From positions 18,328,501-18,392,500 of the forward strand of contig CM072891.1 of NCBI GenBank assembly GCA_037013685.1: a DNA stretch of 64,000 nucleotides, read 5' to 3'. This document shows positions 25,186 through 37,924 of the stretch, piece after piece. The stretch is from Acridotheres tristis. Its lineage: Eukaryota; Chordata; Aves; Passeriformes; Sturnidae. The notes under the pieces were generated by a model, which ran no database searches, had not been told where the DNA came from, and saw only the letters and a list, made by a program, of their open reading frames with translations. Each line of letters opens with the position of its first letter. The first letter of the stretch is position 1. Both the position numbers and the translations under genes were made by a program.

Positions 25186-25277
25186 TACCATACCAAGAAT
25201 GCAGGGTATGAATTCACATCTCCAGCTGTGTACTAGGCTTGATGTGAGTTATCATACCCAGGTTTCTTGGTATAGTA
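25186..25277. repeat. Imperfect long hairpin, about 35-bp arms
   Basis: The left arm at 25,186-25,220 pairs with the right arm at 25,241-25,277 around a 20-nt loop. About 30 positions pair, including an uninterrupted TACCAAGAA/TTCTTGGTA block, GGGTATGA/TCATACCC and TCACATC/GATGTGA, with three mismatches in the middle and a two-base bulge. The total length of 92 nt and the bulged stem resemble a microRNA precursor. A palindromic remnant of a small DNA transposon is the main alternative. I recognise neither a known microRNA nor a terminal repeat family. Confidence 0.7.
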
Positions 25278-28200
25278 TATCTAACCTGACCTAAACCTGA
25301 GAAAATTTGATATTTTTTATCTCATCTTTGTTTATGTCCCCATAAAATGAGAAGGAACAGAAAGTAGGGAAAAACTATTAGGTTATGGTAAGTGGAGATC
25401 ACCATAAAATTGTATGCTGAGAGTCACTCTCAAGTGCTAGACAAAATCTAGGCCTTGTTTCCTCTATGCTTAAAAGAGATAAGGCATTTAAACTTCACTG
25501 ATACCTGCTGTAGTAGCAGTTGGTAGTGATCTGGTATTTTATTTGGGAGAGAGAGAAGAGGAAATACAACAACTCCCTTCATTGAAAGGAAAAGGGGATG
25601 CTTTTGTTAAAATGAAATGATCTCAAAGAATAAGAGACATTTCAGTTGATGTCTTCACATATTTTTGGGTTGTCTTCAATAGCTGTTTTCAAGTTATAGT
25701 GACATGAAATTCCCTCTGAGCTGAGTCTGCAGTTCCTTGAGAGCTGCCCATGACAGATATTTATTCTTGAAGTGTCTTCAGCAGTGGCATTGAGCAGGTT
25801 AACACATGTTGGTACTTCACAGTCTTCCAGATGCTCTGCTGGTGTGGTTCAGCAGCAGGACTGATGTGTTACACTGCCTTGTCTCTCACTGGAGATGGCT
25901 AACCTTGGAACACCTTTCCTGAGCAGCAAACAAAAGGCAGGGGCTGGTGCTGGGAGTGCAGGTCTCTCAGATGGGGCTGGTCAGTGCCTTTTGGCTGTGA
26001 CAAGCTCTCAGCGTGGTCTGCTGCAGCAGCCACAGCTTTGTCACACACATCTGGACCCTCTCCATGTATTCCTGTACTCCCTTTATTTCCTGTGGTGCCT
26101 TCTGGTGTTCTTTGTCTTTATATCCTACTGGATATAAATATTTACTAGCCTGCTGTCTGCTGGGATTAGAGAGAAAAAAACATGCACTGCCCCTCTGGCA
26201 TGCAATGGGACATTTAACAGGGACCATTTGTAGTGCTGATGCACAGTTTTAGCATCATCAGTACAACTGAAGTTAAGGAGAGCGAGTGCTGCTTTTAATT
26301 CTTGATTTGCAACCAGTTTGAAGGTTTAGGACTTGTATGACAGATTTAACATGTGGTTTTTGATAACAATAATGGTGAGGACATGTGCCTGCTCCTTCTG
26401 TGTCCAGACTCAAGCTGGCTATGTATCTTCTTTCATGGAGTGCTTATTTCCTGAAGAGTGATTTCAGTTATTACCACTGTTAATGAGATAGCTGCTAATT
26501 GTGGATCAGTCCCATCAATTTCCAAAAAGTGCCTTTTGTGTACTGCACATGGAAAATATGGATGTGAGCTTGGAGATTTCAAAGGCTAACTCTGAGATGC
26601 CCCAGAAGAGCTGATATTCTCAGCTTTGGGCCATAACAAATGGCTGAAATACCAGAAAAGTCTCTTATGCATTCAAAATCAACACAAAATTTATTAATAC
26701 ATTATATTTTGTGAAATCTAATCTTGCACACACTAGAGCAGATATTACTCTTTATATGTTTGATAGGTCCCTGAGCAACTCCAGTAAGGAGAATGGGGGA
26801 ACTTGTGGGTAGGCAAGCTGAGGTTCTTACTTTACATTTCCATACACTCTGTTGTATGGAAGGATGCTCCTTTGCTTGCTACACCAAAGCTTTAATACAG
26901 TGGAGGGAACTTGCTTGTCTTCTACATTCTGTACTAATTTAAGAGAGGCAGCTTCTGAATTGCCTTACCTTTTGCCAATAGCGTTTTTAAAGTACTTAAT
27001 CAACACATTTACAGTCACTGTCTTCCTTAAATTTAAATATTCCCCACTCAGATAGTCACAGCTCAAAAGTCCTGCCCAAGGCAAAAGTATGCCATAAAAA
27101 CCTAATGTAAGATAAATGGGCCCTCCTGGATGCTGAGTGATGAGAACTGGATGTATGTGAATAGTTCACAGAGACTGCAATTTTCATTGTCTTTAGGCAC
27201 CTCTTACAGATCTTTCATTCTCCTTTCTTGTGTTGTTCTTTTTCATAGTTACTATAGTTCAAAAGAAGTTAACCTGCACTTGCAAAAGGTGAAGCCACTA
27301 CTGAAGGATTTGAGTTTCCCTAGGAGCTTTGACTGCGGCTGTTGTACATCTACATGTGTGGTTTAGTAGCTGGTTTTGCAGCTGACACCAGTTAGACTCA
27401 CCTAGCTCCTGGGTACAGGAGATGGGATAGCAAGGTAAAAATAAGTGTTGCATGGCTTTCTTTATGGTGAGAGTAGTCTTGGAGATAATTAATGGCAGTA
27501 GGCTGACTGCCTGAGTCCATGTAGCTCCTCACATCTGCTGGGATGGGAAGGTGAGCAAGGTTAGTGTTGGGAAGAGCCAGGTAACCAGTGCCTTGCAAGC
27601 AGTGGACAACTCTGCACATACATCATCTCTTTCTCCCTTTTAAATCTCATTTGATGCTAATCCTACTGGGGAAAGATTTTTGAAAGTTTTCATGAGTATC
27701 TCCTTTATGTTTCTGTAAAAGCTCTGAAGTTTCTAATGGCTAATTGTTAGTGAAAAAAAAGGCCAGTAATTTAAAATCCTAATAATCCTGCTTTCGCCAG
27801 ACTGCAGCGTGCACAAAATAACCCATTACAAAATGTGATGTGGTACCATTAACAGATATTTTTCATGCATTTTTGTTTTATGTATTTGTGGCCTTTCACA
27901 CTGTTAGTGCACACGTGGGTGCTTTTGATGAAGCAGGCAGCTGTCTTTGAACTGTTAGAAATAACTGAGCAGATGTATGGATCTGCCACACATCAGCTCA
28001 GTGCAAGGCATCCCTCCTGTGCAGTATAAATCAGGAGACTTGAGGAGCAAATATGCAGTGCTAGACTTCATTTCCTCATTTGTCTTTGACACATTGTACC
28101 CCCCTGGGGGGGATAATATTTTGATGGGTGCATAAAGTACCATTAACTTTAACATTATCATCAATCATGGTGACAAAGGAGGACAAGTAGTCTTTGTGCT

Positions 28201-31200
28201 TGGTCTTGCCACTTGTTTAGTCATCAAACCCTTTGGAAAATGAGTGTAAACCACTTCTTTATTAAGGCTGTGGTTCTGTGATAGTTTTTTTTTTTTACAG
28301 TAATTCCTGTTTTAGCCGCTGCTGCCCTACCTTGCACCTGTAAGGCATAGCAGCATCTCTCTCTGTTGTTCTGTGCAACTGCACATGCTTCCACCTTTCT
28401 CAGGGCTGCAGCTTGGCTCACCTTTTTAGAGAAAAAACATTTGCAAGGGGACAGGGGCTGGTGGTAGGAAGGTTGTTTATTGGGTTTTTTTTTCTTTCGA
28501 AGCTTCCTCAGTTCCTTGATCCCGTTTGTACATTGCTTTGTGAAGAGCTGACCTGGCACCTCCTGGGAGGCATGGGCCTGGCTGAGGGCAGACCTAGCTG
28601 TGGGCTAGGAGAAGAGGTTCAGTGGTTTTAAGTCACCATTTTCAAAAAGCAGTGAACTAAAAGCCTGTAAATTGAAGCCTAAATGAGTAACCAGTGAAAA
28701 TGTTGGTAGTGCTGCAGTACCAGGGATGTAGAGTAGTCGGGATTTTTTGTTGACAGCTCCTCTAATAGTCCTTTAGCTTTTCCCTTGTTAAGATGACTTC
28801 CTGGGAGGGAAAAGAAAATCATCAGGAGAAGTGTGGTGTGTTGCACAGCAGCAGGACACGATAAGGATGTAGGCCAGCACTGTCAGAGGAGTGTCAGGGT
28901 TGCATTCCACGTCTGCTGCTCAGCTGACAGTTGAGGCAGCACAATTTTTATCAGCATTAGCCTTTCCTGATGACGTAGGACAATGCATTCTTCCAATACC
29001 TTTTCTTCTTTTTTTGCTTTCAGAAAGTCACTGCAGATGTGTAAGATTATGTCTTTGCTTTTCAAAGGGATTCCTGTACCTCACAGAGGGATAGATTATT
29101 CAATATCAGCAATAAGTTTTAATTTTTTTTTCATTTGGATTATAATCCTGCCTTTTCCTCAAGCATGGTTTTTCTCTCCATCAAAATGGGGCAGTTGATG
29201 AGTGGATGGTACTGCTCTGGTATTTACTAAGTTGCTTCTTAGAGACAATTTTCTTGCTCCTTGGGTGAATATGGTATGAAGACTATCTTTAGTAGGAAAT
29301 CAATATATCATGCTTCACCAGATTTCTTCCTGGATAGCATTATTTTGTGCTCACTTATGTTTTCAATGTACACAAATGCTTAGAAGCCCATGCAGCAGAA
29401 AAAAAGACAGCCACAGAAAGAAATGTCAGGCTTGTCATGATGTTACTTTCTGCACACTCTTTCTTCCCCTCCCCTTTTTCCTTCTCTGTCCCTCCTCACC
29501 ATGCTAATAAACTAAGTTAATATTAATTTTTCAGCAGCAAGTGTTGAAATATGTGAAATTGTTTCCTGCTGCCTTGTGAGTCTGGACAGTGCGTGACAAC
29601 AGCTGGACAGGTTTTGAAATCTGGAGCACTGGGAATTGAGTAGAACAACCTGGATCAAGGGAAATCTGCTAAGAATGAACGTAGGTTGTCATCTGATGGC
29701 TTTGAGCAGCATTTTCCATCTTGGCTGATTGAGTCCTAAAGAATTTACCCCAAAGAGGGAAATGGATCTGTGCCAGTTCTAACAAAAGTCCGAGGGAAGG
29801 ATTTGCATGCTCAGAGGTGAGTCTTTTAGGCACTAGAATTTCCAGTTTGAAGCTCAGTATTTCTGACTTAACCTGCATAGGACCTCATAGCCAGTGTCTG
29901 TCTGGGCACAAATTTGAAGCAAATAATTCAGCACATGCAGATGCATCATGTGCTCTCAGCATAAGGCACAAGAGAGCATTTTACTGTTGCAAATCCCAGC
30001 CTCCTTCCTGTACAGCACAGTTTAATACACAGCAGAGAACCATTTTCTTCTCCATGAAGATTGGGCAGCAAAACACTGGCCTTGCTGGAGGTGCATGGGC
30101 AGTGATCACAGGTGTGGGTGTCTCTCTAGTCCTCTGTGCATGCACTCCAGGGAAAGCTTGGCAAGCATTTGCCTGCATTGAGATTCCAAACCAGCCTCTC
30201 AGCCATTGCAAATGGATGATCCCAGTCGCTGGCTGAGCTGGCAGTGATTAATTGAAACCCTTGAGATACAGGAATGAGCAGATGCAAGTGACCTTAGGTG
30301 ACACAGAAATGAAGCCTTATCTGCATCAAAGAGAAGGTTCAGCTCATCGTCGTCTGCTGTTACAAGCAGCAGGAAAGGGGAAAGGCACAGAAAAGAGCCC
30401 AGGTAAACCTTACCAAAAGAAGGCAGCTAGGAAGAAGCCCAACAACAAGAATGCTGAAAAACATTTAAGATGTCATGTGGCTGAGGCAAGGTGGGGCTTT
30501 TGGCTGTTTTTCCTTCAAGTACCCTTTCCCAGGGATAGTCTTTGCTCTGTGCCTCTTTGTGTTTTGTCCTTTTTCAGTTTTCTGACCATCCACTGTCAGT
30601 GTTTCAGCTCCTGCTTTTACCTTCTCTCTATTTACCCTGATGTGTTTAGGGTCTGCACACACACAGTGGTTGTTACCCAGATTACTGGGTTGGTCAGTTA
30701 GCACTGGGCACTGCAGGCTGTCCTTTACTCACAGGCAAGGAAAGAAAAACTTCCTTTTCAATCCTGTGCATGCCTGGGCTTTATCTCACAGAAACTAAAG
30801 GGATTCTCACAAGTTTCCAGGTATGGGAATTGTCTCTTACTGCATGTGCTTATATTTGAGCTAGTGTGTTCAACTTGACTGGAGGTAGTGGGTACAAGAA
30901 TAAGGTAGGAAATACGGAGTGTTGCTTTCCAGGCCAGAAATGTGTGGTAGGTGCATGTGGACGACTCCTCCAGTGGGGAAGCCTGGTTTGTGTCTTGGTT
31001 TCTGTGTGTGTATGTGAAAGAAGCAGCTGTGTAGGAATCGCTGCAATACCAGAGCTGGAATGCAGGTAATTATACATAACAGTGACTTCAGACTTCTGGG
31101 TAGTTTCATTGCCCTGTAGAATCTTCCTGCAGGCAGAAAATTTGGCTCAGGCGTAAGGATTTTCAGGAATGTTCTTCTTTTTAATGTGTGTGGTGGAAAC

Positions 31201-31599
31201 TGTAATTTAATTGGTGTGGCCGCCTTCCCTGTGGCTGTTGGAGGTTGTTGCTTATTTCCCTGATAGCAATGGCACAAGCAGTGCTTTCCAGTGTTTCCTT
31301 GGATGATTGGATTCCTGGCAAAGGCTGTGTGGGATAGTAAATCATAGTGAAGGGAGGTCTCTCTCTTGCTCTAATCAGAAAAGGCTGTGCCTAGAGCTTG
31401 CTTCAAACAGCAAGAGAGGGAAAGCAGAGGATAGGAATGAAACGTGAACGTGACTGTGTTCAAAGTGGAAAATGTTAAAAGACAGGAGTGTCAGGAAAGC
31501 ACCATTGTCCTCAGTGGTTGATTGCTTTTCAGCTTGTGATCATGCAAAAGCACATCTCCCATAACTGTAGCACCATGTGCTTTCCAGCACCCTCGATCT
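25278..31599. other. Long unannotated stretch
   Basis: About 6.3 kb without a recognised gene. The piece at 27,640-27,860 is single-copy-like and A+T-rich. A small palindrome CCCCCC-TG-GGGGGG lies near 28,100. The lysine-rich open frame at 30,252-30,701 and its neighbours show no domain and look accidental. No repeat family is recognised. Confidence 0.4.
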
Positions 31600-31765
31600 T
31601 CAGATCTCAGAGCACTGTGAACACGGATGAGTTAAATCTGAGGCAGTTCTGTGATGGAGGTGCAATCACTTCAGCTCTACAGATGGAAGAGAGGCAGAAA
31701 AGTTCAGGTGCTTACCCAGAATCAATATGACAGAGACAAAGGTAGGATCTGAATGGGAACTCTGG
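31600..31765 (-). repeat. MIR-type SINE remnant
   Basis: Read on the + strand, the blocks ATCTCAGAGCACTGTGAACA, CTCTACAGATGGAAGAGAGG and CTTACCCAGAATCAATATGAC follow the reverse complement of the MIR tail and core (rounded-off forms of TTTTACAGATGAGGAAACTG and CTTGCCCAAGGTCACAC). It is old and diverged, with no tRNA-like head clearly left. Confidence 0.5.
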
Positions 31766-32654
31766 CTCCCAGTGGAGCATGCAGACAGCAATGAACCACA
31801 CAGTGGCTATTAAGATGGGCTCTGCCTTTGCTTATGTAGTTGAACAAATGAAACTGTTTTTTTCCTGAAGCACTGAGCATCCTGTAGCTCCTCTGGAAAC
31901 CTGCTGGAGTAGTGGTAGGTCAGCTATTTTGCAGATCAAATTTTTGAGAGAAGTATATTGCACAGAAGAAGCAGCCTCAAGAGGGTAGAGTACTGGCAAG
32001 CTTTCTGAGGTCATTTTGAATGCTTAGAGCAGCACAGGATCAAAGTTGAGCAGAAGAGATAGGAGATAAAAAAGATGGCTGAGGTGAGAGTGAGAAGGAC
32101 AAATGAGAAATACTGGAGAATGGTGGCAGAAGAAGGCAGGTTTGATCTCAGAGCAGGAAATAGTGGGAAAGTATGTATGGTAGCTTGGGAAAAAAATCCC
32201 TGCCTTTAAGGAAGTACAAAATTACGTAGTACAGGAAATAAGAGTTTTAGAGAGGCAGCGTAAGATTGAAGATAAGAGGGCTACTCAGGAGCACAGAACC
32301 TTGCATTCCTCTTGCCTCCTCTCCCAGTGATGTACTAAGTATTGTGCCCTTCCTGTGTGATGGTGCTGTGATCTTATCCAAGCCCTCCAGGTACTGATCT
32401 AATAAAGCAAAAACAGTAATTTCCCTTAGTGTGCAATCAGCAGATTGAAAAAGGAGGGGAAAGAGTAAGAGGTGGGTGAGGACTATGTAGCCTTGGTTAT
32501 GGTTGTTATTCTTATCATCAAACTTTTACCCTGAAAGGGTTCCAGAAATGAGTTGTTGTCAGCTGATACAAATAAGTCTTATTCCTCATTCTTTCCCTTT
32601 CCCTCCTGTATCACTAATATGTAGCTGATATAAAAAAAACAGGACAGCATCATA
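31766..32654. other. Unannotated purine-rich sequence
   Basis: Between the two probable MIR copies the sequence is rich in A and G (notably 32,040-32,290). It contains no gene or repeat that I can name. Confidence 0.4.
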
Positions 32655-32750
32655 GGCTTTAATGTCAGACAGGGAAAACCAGGTATTGACTGGTTTCAGA
32701 TTCTGTTTCACCATGACCTGGGTAAGCTTGCATAACCCTATCCTTTGTGA
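32655..32750 (+). repeat. Possible MIR-type SINE remnant
   Basis: GGCTTTAATGTCAGACAGGG followed by TGACCTGGGTAAGCTTGCAT matches the spacing of the MIR head and core (GTCAGACAGACCTGGG, then TGACCTTGGGCAAGT). The similarity is partial. Confidence 0.4.
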
Positions 32751-32797
32751 AGATTTTTGGAGAACTCTGGCTAAGTTCTTGTTGCTTCTACTACTCC

Positions 32798-32799
32798 TA

Positions 32800-32830
<31 letters not shown>

Positions 32831-32850
32831 TATTATTACTGTTATTGTTA
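32798..32850. repeat. TTA/ATT trinucleotide microsatellite
   Basis: About 17 imperfect TTA units with two TCA interruptions and one ACT. This is simple-sequence DNA. The leucine run it would encode on the + strand is an artefact. Confidence 0.9.
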
Positions 32851-33159
32851 AAAGTAAGTAAATGTATCTGAGAGAGAGAGGGACTGGATGAATGTGTGTG
32901 GGGATGGGGGAGAAACTGAAACCTGTGTTGTTTGTTCCTGCTGGTGGGTCAGGATTAGGCTCTTGGAACCCTGAAGAAACCTCCTTTGAGGACTTTCTAT
33001 TGGAGCCTGCACAGCATCACTCTGTCACTAGAAACTTATCACCTGGGTGGGAGACCTGTGTTTCTGCTGTACTTTTAATAGATCCTCTTTCTTACAGTAG
33101 AGCTTTACTCCTTTGTGGGAGTTACTTAATAGACAATATTCAAAAATGTGCTCTCAATA

Positions 33160-33288
33160 GAAGTGTTTTAAAAACATGTGGATGTGGCATTTGGGGTTAT
33201 TGGTGTAAAGGTGGACACAGTGGTGGCAGGTTAACAGTTGGACTTGCTGATCTTAGAGGCCTTTTCCAACCTTAATGATTCTATGACA
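33160..33288 (+). mobile_element. CR1 LINE 3' terminal fragment
   Basis: GATGTGGCATTTGGGGTTAT, AGGTTAACAGTTGGACTTGC, TGATCTTAGAGGCCTTTTCC and AACCTTAATGATTCTATGAC follow the CR1 3' end, including one copy of the ATTCTATGA unit that terminates CR1 elements. It is about 130 bp, strongly 5'-truncated, in + orientation. Confidence 0.9.
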
Positions 33289-35400
33289 AAGAAGCCTCAG
33301 GAGAACAATTGTAGTGCTGGATGCAATGACACCAATTGATTATTTTTATGTTGCTTGGGTTTTCCCACAAGGCCTTGAATAATTCAAATGGCCTCTCAGT
33401 AGCTCAGGTGGTTGGAAATGAGGTGAGGAAGATAGTGCTACTTGGCTTTGTGGATGTAGGCTGATAAAGGTATTGAAACTGTTGAAGTATGTAAAGGTAA
33501 AAGCTTTTATCTGAGACTGTAAATATGTCTGCCTGCTCCCAAGTTGCTTATGGTGTATGCCTTATTTAAGTTAGAAATGGAGGCTTTTATAAATCAGTCC
33601 CTTGCAACCTGTAGAATATCCCAGCAAGGCAACAGGAAGCTGCTGAGTGGCTCCCCAGTGCTCAGCACTAGTGTTGATAAAAAGCCAAGGGCATTTCCTG
33701 CAACACAATTGATTTTCTTGGCTCTTCACGTGTGGTGGACAAAGAGTTTACTCTTCTGGTTAATCCTGCCTTTCTAGATGCACCTCAGAAAACAACTTCC
33801 AGCATCAGTGATGAATTAACAGGGAATAGGAGGATGGGCTGGTCATGGGGATTAAAGATCAGGGGCTTCAAATGGCAGTTTATCCATACCCCAATACTGA
33901 GAGTGGAGCCCTGAGCACCCCCAGTACATAGGGATGTAATTGTAGGTGATCCTGAGTAACCCAGGATGTGGGGAGCAGGCACTTCTCCAGATCATGACTG
34001 TCTGATTTTGTAATTTTATCCTGAGGCTACCCTAACTCTGACTTGCTTTAAGCCTGGATTTGAAAAGTACTGTGATCTATTGTGATCTTTTAGAGAGCCA
34101 ACAAGAATTCCAACCTAATATTTCAAGGCACTGAGAAAGAATCCTTTGCCCTCATGAAATTAATTCAAAACACAAATTACCTTTCAGTTGGCTGCTTCTT
34201 TGCATAGCTCTGCTAAGTAGTTTATCTTCTTAAAATATAGTCAGATGGGATTTTTAAAATTCTGTTTCTTCCTAAAAAAAAAGAACACGACCCTGATTAG
34301 GGTCATCCCTGGGGAATGAACCTAGGAACTCTGGATCAAAGGGAGCAAATCTGCATTGCTTGTGCTAGTTGTGTATCTGTGAATGTCTGTGCATTATCCA
34401 GAGGCTTGCAAGTGTCTGTGTTCTGCCCAGCCTCTGAAAAAGAGTGAGGAGCCACATGGGGGAGTTTTGTTTGTATCTCCAACTTGATTTCGTCAGCTTG
34501 CATCAAACCTCCATCACCTATTTTGTTGGTGGAGCAGATGCTGAGCTGAGCCCTTGGAGCTGGAAGTCAGGAAGTGTTTCTGTCTAAGCCAAAGCATCAT
34601 TGGTGTGGTGGCTCATTCCTCAGCCCTGACATGTGTGCTCTGACCACGTGCAGAGAGTGCAGAGCAGGAGTGTTGGACTTGGGAATGGTGGTAGGATCTT
34701 TTGAGCCTTGGAATGGCAGAGGATGCAGTGAAAAATCACAGTGCTTTCCAGCAGGATTGGAGATGCTCACTGCCTCTGAAGAACATTTATGGATTAATAG
34801 AATATTAACTGGGTAACAAACTGGCTGGATGGCCAGGCCCAGAGAGTGATGCTGAGTGGAGTTAGCTCCAGCTGGGCGCTGGGCACTGAGGAAGAGAGTG
34901 CATGACTCCTGTAAATGATGGTTGAGCCTGCTGTCGTTTGGTTTTACAGGTGAATTGGGGATCATACCTGGATCTCATAATGATACACAGGGCACCTGTG
35001 TCCCTCAGCACAGCTTGGATATTTGCTCTTTCAGCACCTGCAGTGTTGTCAGGAGCTCAGGCAGCCTTTGTGAGGAGATCAGCCAGCTCTGGAGGTACCT
35101 TAGGAAAGCAGAGCAGCTCTGATGCACATATAGGAAATCTGGATTTCCTGCGGCCAGGATTTCTGACTCTGCTGCAGATCTGTTGTGCCACCTCGGGTGG
35201 TTCTCTCTATTCTGCTGAATGTTTCTTTTCTCTCTTGTTTATTCCTGTCTTAGTGCCAGGAGGGAACTGCATTGAGCCCTCTGTTGTACAGCACCATGTT
35301 GTACAAGCAACTGGGATCTCCCAGCACATCCATCATGCTAATAATGATAGGAAGGAGATCACCCATCAGAAATATTTCCTTTCCTTTTAGTTATTAATAC
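33289..35400. other. Unannotated unique sequence
   Basis: No exon-like frame, RNA gene or repeat family recognised. The overlapping + and - frames at 34,574-35,390 carry no recognisable motif. Confidence 0.4.
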
Positions 35401-35455
35401 ATTTTCTTTTCTCTCTTTTTTCTTTCTATTTTCTTCTTTTTATTTTTTTCTTGCT
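35401..35455. repeat. Pyrimidine-rich tract
   Basis: About 55 bases almost entirely of C and T on the + strand, with few interruptions. Such tracts are common low-complexity DNA. No function is implied. Confidence 0.75.
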
Positions 35456-37924
35456 TGAAGGGGAAAATAAGTCAGCTATCTTTTACTCCTTCTAAAACAA
35501 ACGACTCCTGACAGGTCTGGAAATGTGTTTCCTGCAATTACTCCATGCACACGAGGGCCATGCTGTCTCATTCATACACCCACATGCCACAGAGCCAGAC
35601 TTTTCATTAGCTTGGCTTATATCTTTTGTTTGCAGTGATAGGCACATGAAAGTTCAACAGGAGTAGGGCTAGGGAAGAGAAGAAGGTAAGAAGATGCATT
35701 GCTGCCTGAAAATTTTTATCTAAGTGTTTTATTCGTTGCATATGCAGAACAATATTTTTATTTTTTTATTGTTTACCAGCAGTGCAAGAACTGATGTGGA
35801 CTGGGATGCACTGAGTGGCTGCTTGTGCCACTCAGGGAAGGCTGGTTTATGATCTTGGCTGGCAGAGGAAGGGAGAAGGGCATTCAAGGGATTTTCCTGT
35901 TGTTCAAGAGTAAGAGTGTGCCCTGGAGAAAGGAGCACGAGGCAGACACTGGACCAGCTCTTTCCTCCTCACCAGCCTCGTCCCTGGTCACTTTTGCTTC
36001 TGGGACTGTCCTCCAGCAGGAGCTGCTGTGTGCTGGGACTGATGGCTGTGGGGTGACAGGCAGGAGGACAAAGTGGGGGACGTGCTGCTGTCTGATTTAA
36101 ATGCCCTCAGCAGGGCTTGTCCTTGGCCAAGTGCATCAGAGAGGAAGCTGAAATGCAGTCAAGGCTGGTTAGATCAGTGTAAGGCTAATTTTAAATCCCA
36201 GATATGCTGCCAGTCTTGTTCTGCATAGCTCCAGCCCTCCTGCTCCCTTTCATCTTGCCGCAGCTTCATCTTTCCCTTTCAGAGTTGTCCCCCTATTGCT
36301 CAGTGCAATTCCTGGGCGGCTGCTTTTTGTCCCTAAGCCCATTATTGTGTTTGCAGCTCGTGTCCTGGAACTGTTTGCCCTTGTCAGATCTGTCCCTCTC
36401 ACACAGCCAGCTACAGAGTCTGGCAGCTCTAGGCCTCCTGCCAACGCCTTTGTGGTGCTGTGGTCTCTCACGCAAAAAGCCACTCTTGTCTGTAGTGGCA
36501 CAGGCTGACAGATGTTTTGACTTCTGCTTTTGTCCTGCCTGACTGTCTTGGAGACACAAGAGGCACACTGGAACTAGCACAGATGGGAGAGATGTCTGCT
36601 GAGAGCTACCAAAGGTCACACAAAAACTGTGGAAGGTATTAGTGCTGTGTTTGTTCCATCCCTACCTCCCTCTGCAGCTTGGGATGCTGCAGGGAGGAGC
36701 CATTCCTGGTGTGTCCAATCTTCACGATGTAATCCAGCTCAGTTCTGTCCTGGTGCTTCCTTTTGTTGAAGGCTTTGTAGCCACAAGTTCGTCATGCCCA
36801 CATTTAAACAGAAGTCCTGGGGTTTCAGGGTTAGCAAGCAGCTCTGAGGAGCTGGGACTGGTCATGACTTCCCACATGGCTGCCCCAGAGCTTGAACTCC
36901 ACTGCTTAGTAAGAGCCTCTAGTTGGAGCTAAAAAGACTATTTTGCAGGTAGTTTTAGTTGAAGGAAAAATCCCAAACTCCAAACATCCACAAACTAAAA
37001 GAGCTGTAATGACTTGTGTCTCCTGTGATTACAAGAGGACACCCCAGAGAGCAGGGATTCAGTGTTGCTCCAGAATCATTGCCATAGCTCACACTGCTTA
37101 AGTAATTCAAAGGCAGTTTGTTACCCAAAACCTTTGGTCTAGTGAATACAGGTGAGTTATTTTGGATTCTTGTTCTAATTCATGGATAGGATCTACTGTG
37201 TTGACACATTTTTGTGTTATTGTCTTTGACCGAAAAATTGCTGCCCAGAAGATCAACTTGATGATGTGGAGGTTTTTTAATTTTTTGTCTGTTTTATTGG
37301 TTTTTTTGGAAGCTTGCACCATGGTAAGAAAATTAATAGCAGTGTTCTGCGTGCAATGCCACGGATTATTTAAGGTGCTAATGCCCATTTGAAGCTGTTG
37401 GTTAATTGAACATCACAGAGTTATAGGCCTGAGCTGCCAATTGTAAACGGGGTAAGAGTTTTTATTTATTTCACAAGATGAAATTCTGATCATCGGTCAT
37501 GTTTATTGACCGAATATCTCAGGGCTCAGTATTTTAACATTTTACAGTAAATTATTAACATTATGCTGAGGAAAAGAGGGATAGGTAGGAGTCTTAAAAT
37601 ACTTCTCTGTTGTGACCTCATCATCCTTTTGTACTGATGGCATTTACTTGTTGTCATCCTTGCACGAAAAGTATGTACTCAGCAGATGTCTCAGCAGCAC
37701 GGAATTGTATCAGGTCCATTGCTCTTTGCTGGTCTTCATTCTTTAAAGTAGGAGACAAACGGTGCTTAAACCTTTGAATCAAGGAGCAGTGTTCAGAAGT
37801 GCTTAAATGATTTAAGAGTGTGGTTGGCTTTGGCTTCTAGTCAGACTTTGTGCTCTTTAATCTTCTTAAGTTCTTCCTTCCCCTCCTCCAAGGGTTTGCT
37901 GAATCTGTCTCTCTATTGGTTTGA
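35456..37924. other. Unannotated unique sequence with a palindromic motif
   Basis: No gene recognised. The leucine-rich frame at 36,204-36,542 is opposed by long frames on the minus strand and has no domain. An inverted repeat with TCGGTCA arms lies at 37,493-37,513 in A+T-rich, single-copy-like sequence (37,400-37,560). Confidence 0.4.

Noticed and set aside
30252..30704. Lysine-rich 149-codon frame with a competing minus-strand frame
   Set aside because: Composition follows local purine-rich DNA. No domain, no splice or promoter context.
32798..32850. Leucine-run open frame at the TTA repeat
   Set aside because: Direct product of the trinucleotide microsatellite.
34574..35390. Cluster of + and - frames that might be exons
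   Set aside because: Frames overlap on both strands, have no recognisable homology and no consistent splice-site pattern.
36204..36619. Leucine/proline-rich frame that might suggest a membrane protein
   Set aside because: Three to four frames are open over the same interval on both strands. The hydrophobicity comes from pyrimidine-rich DNA.
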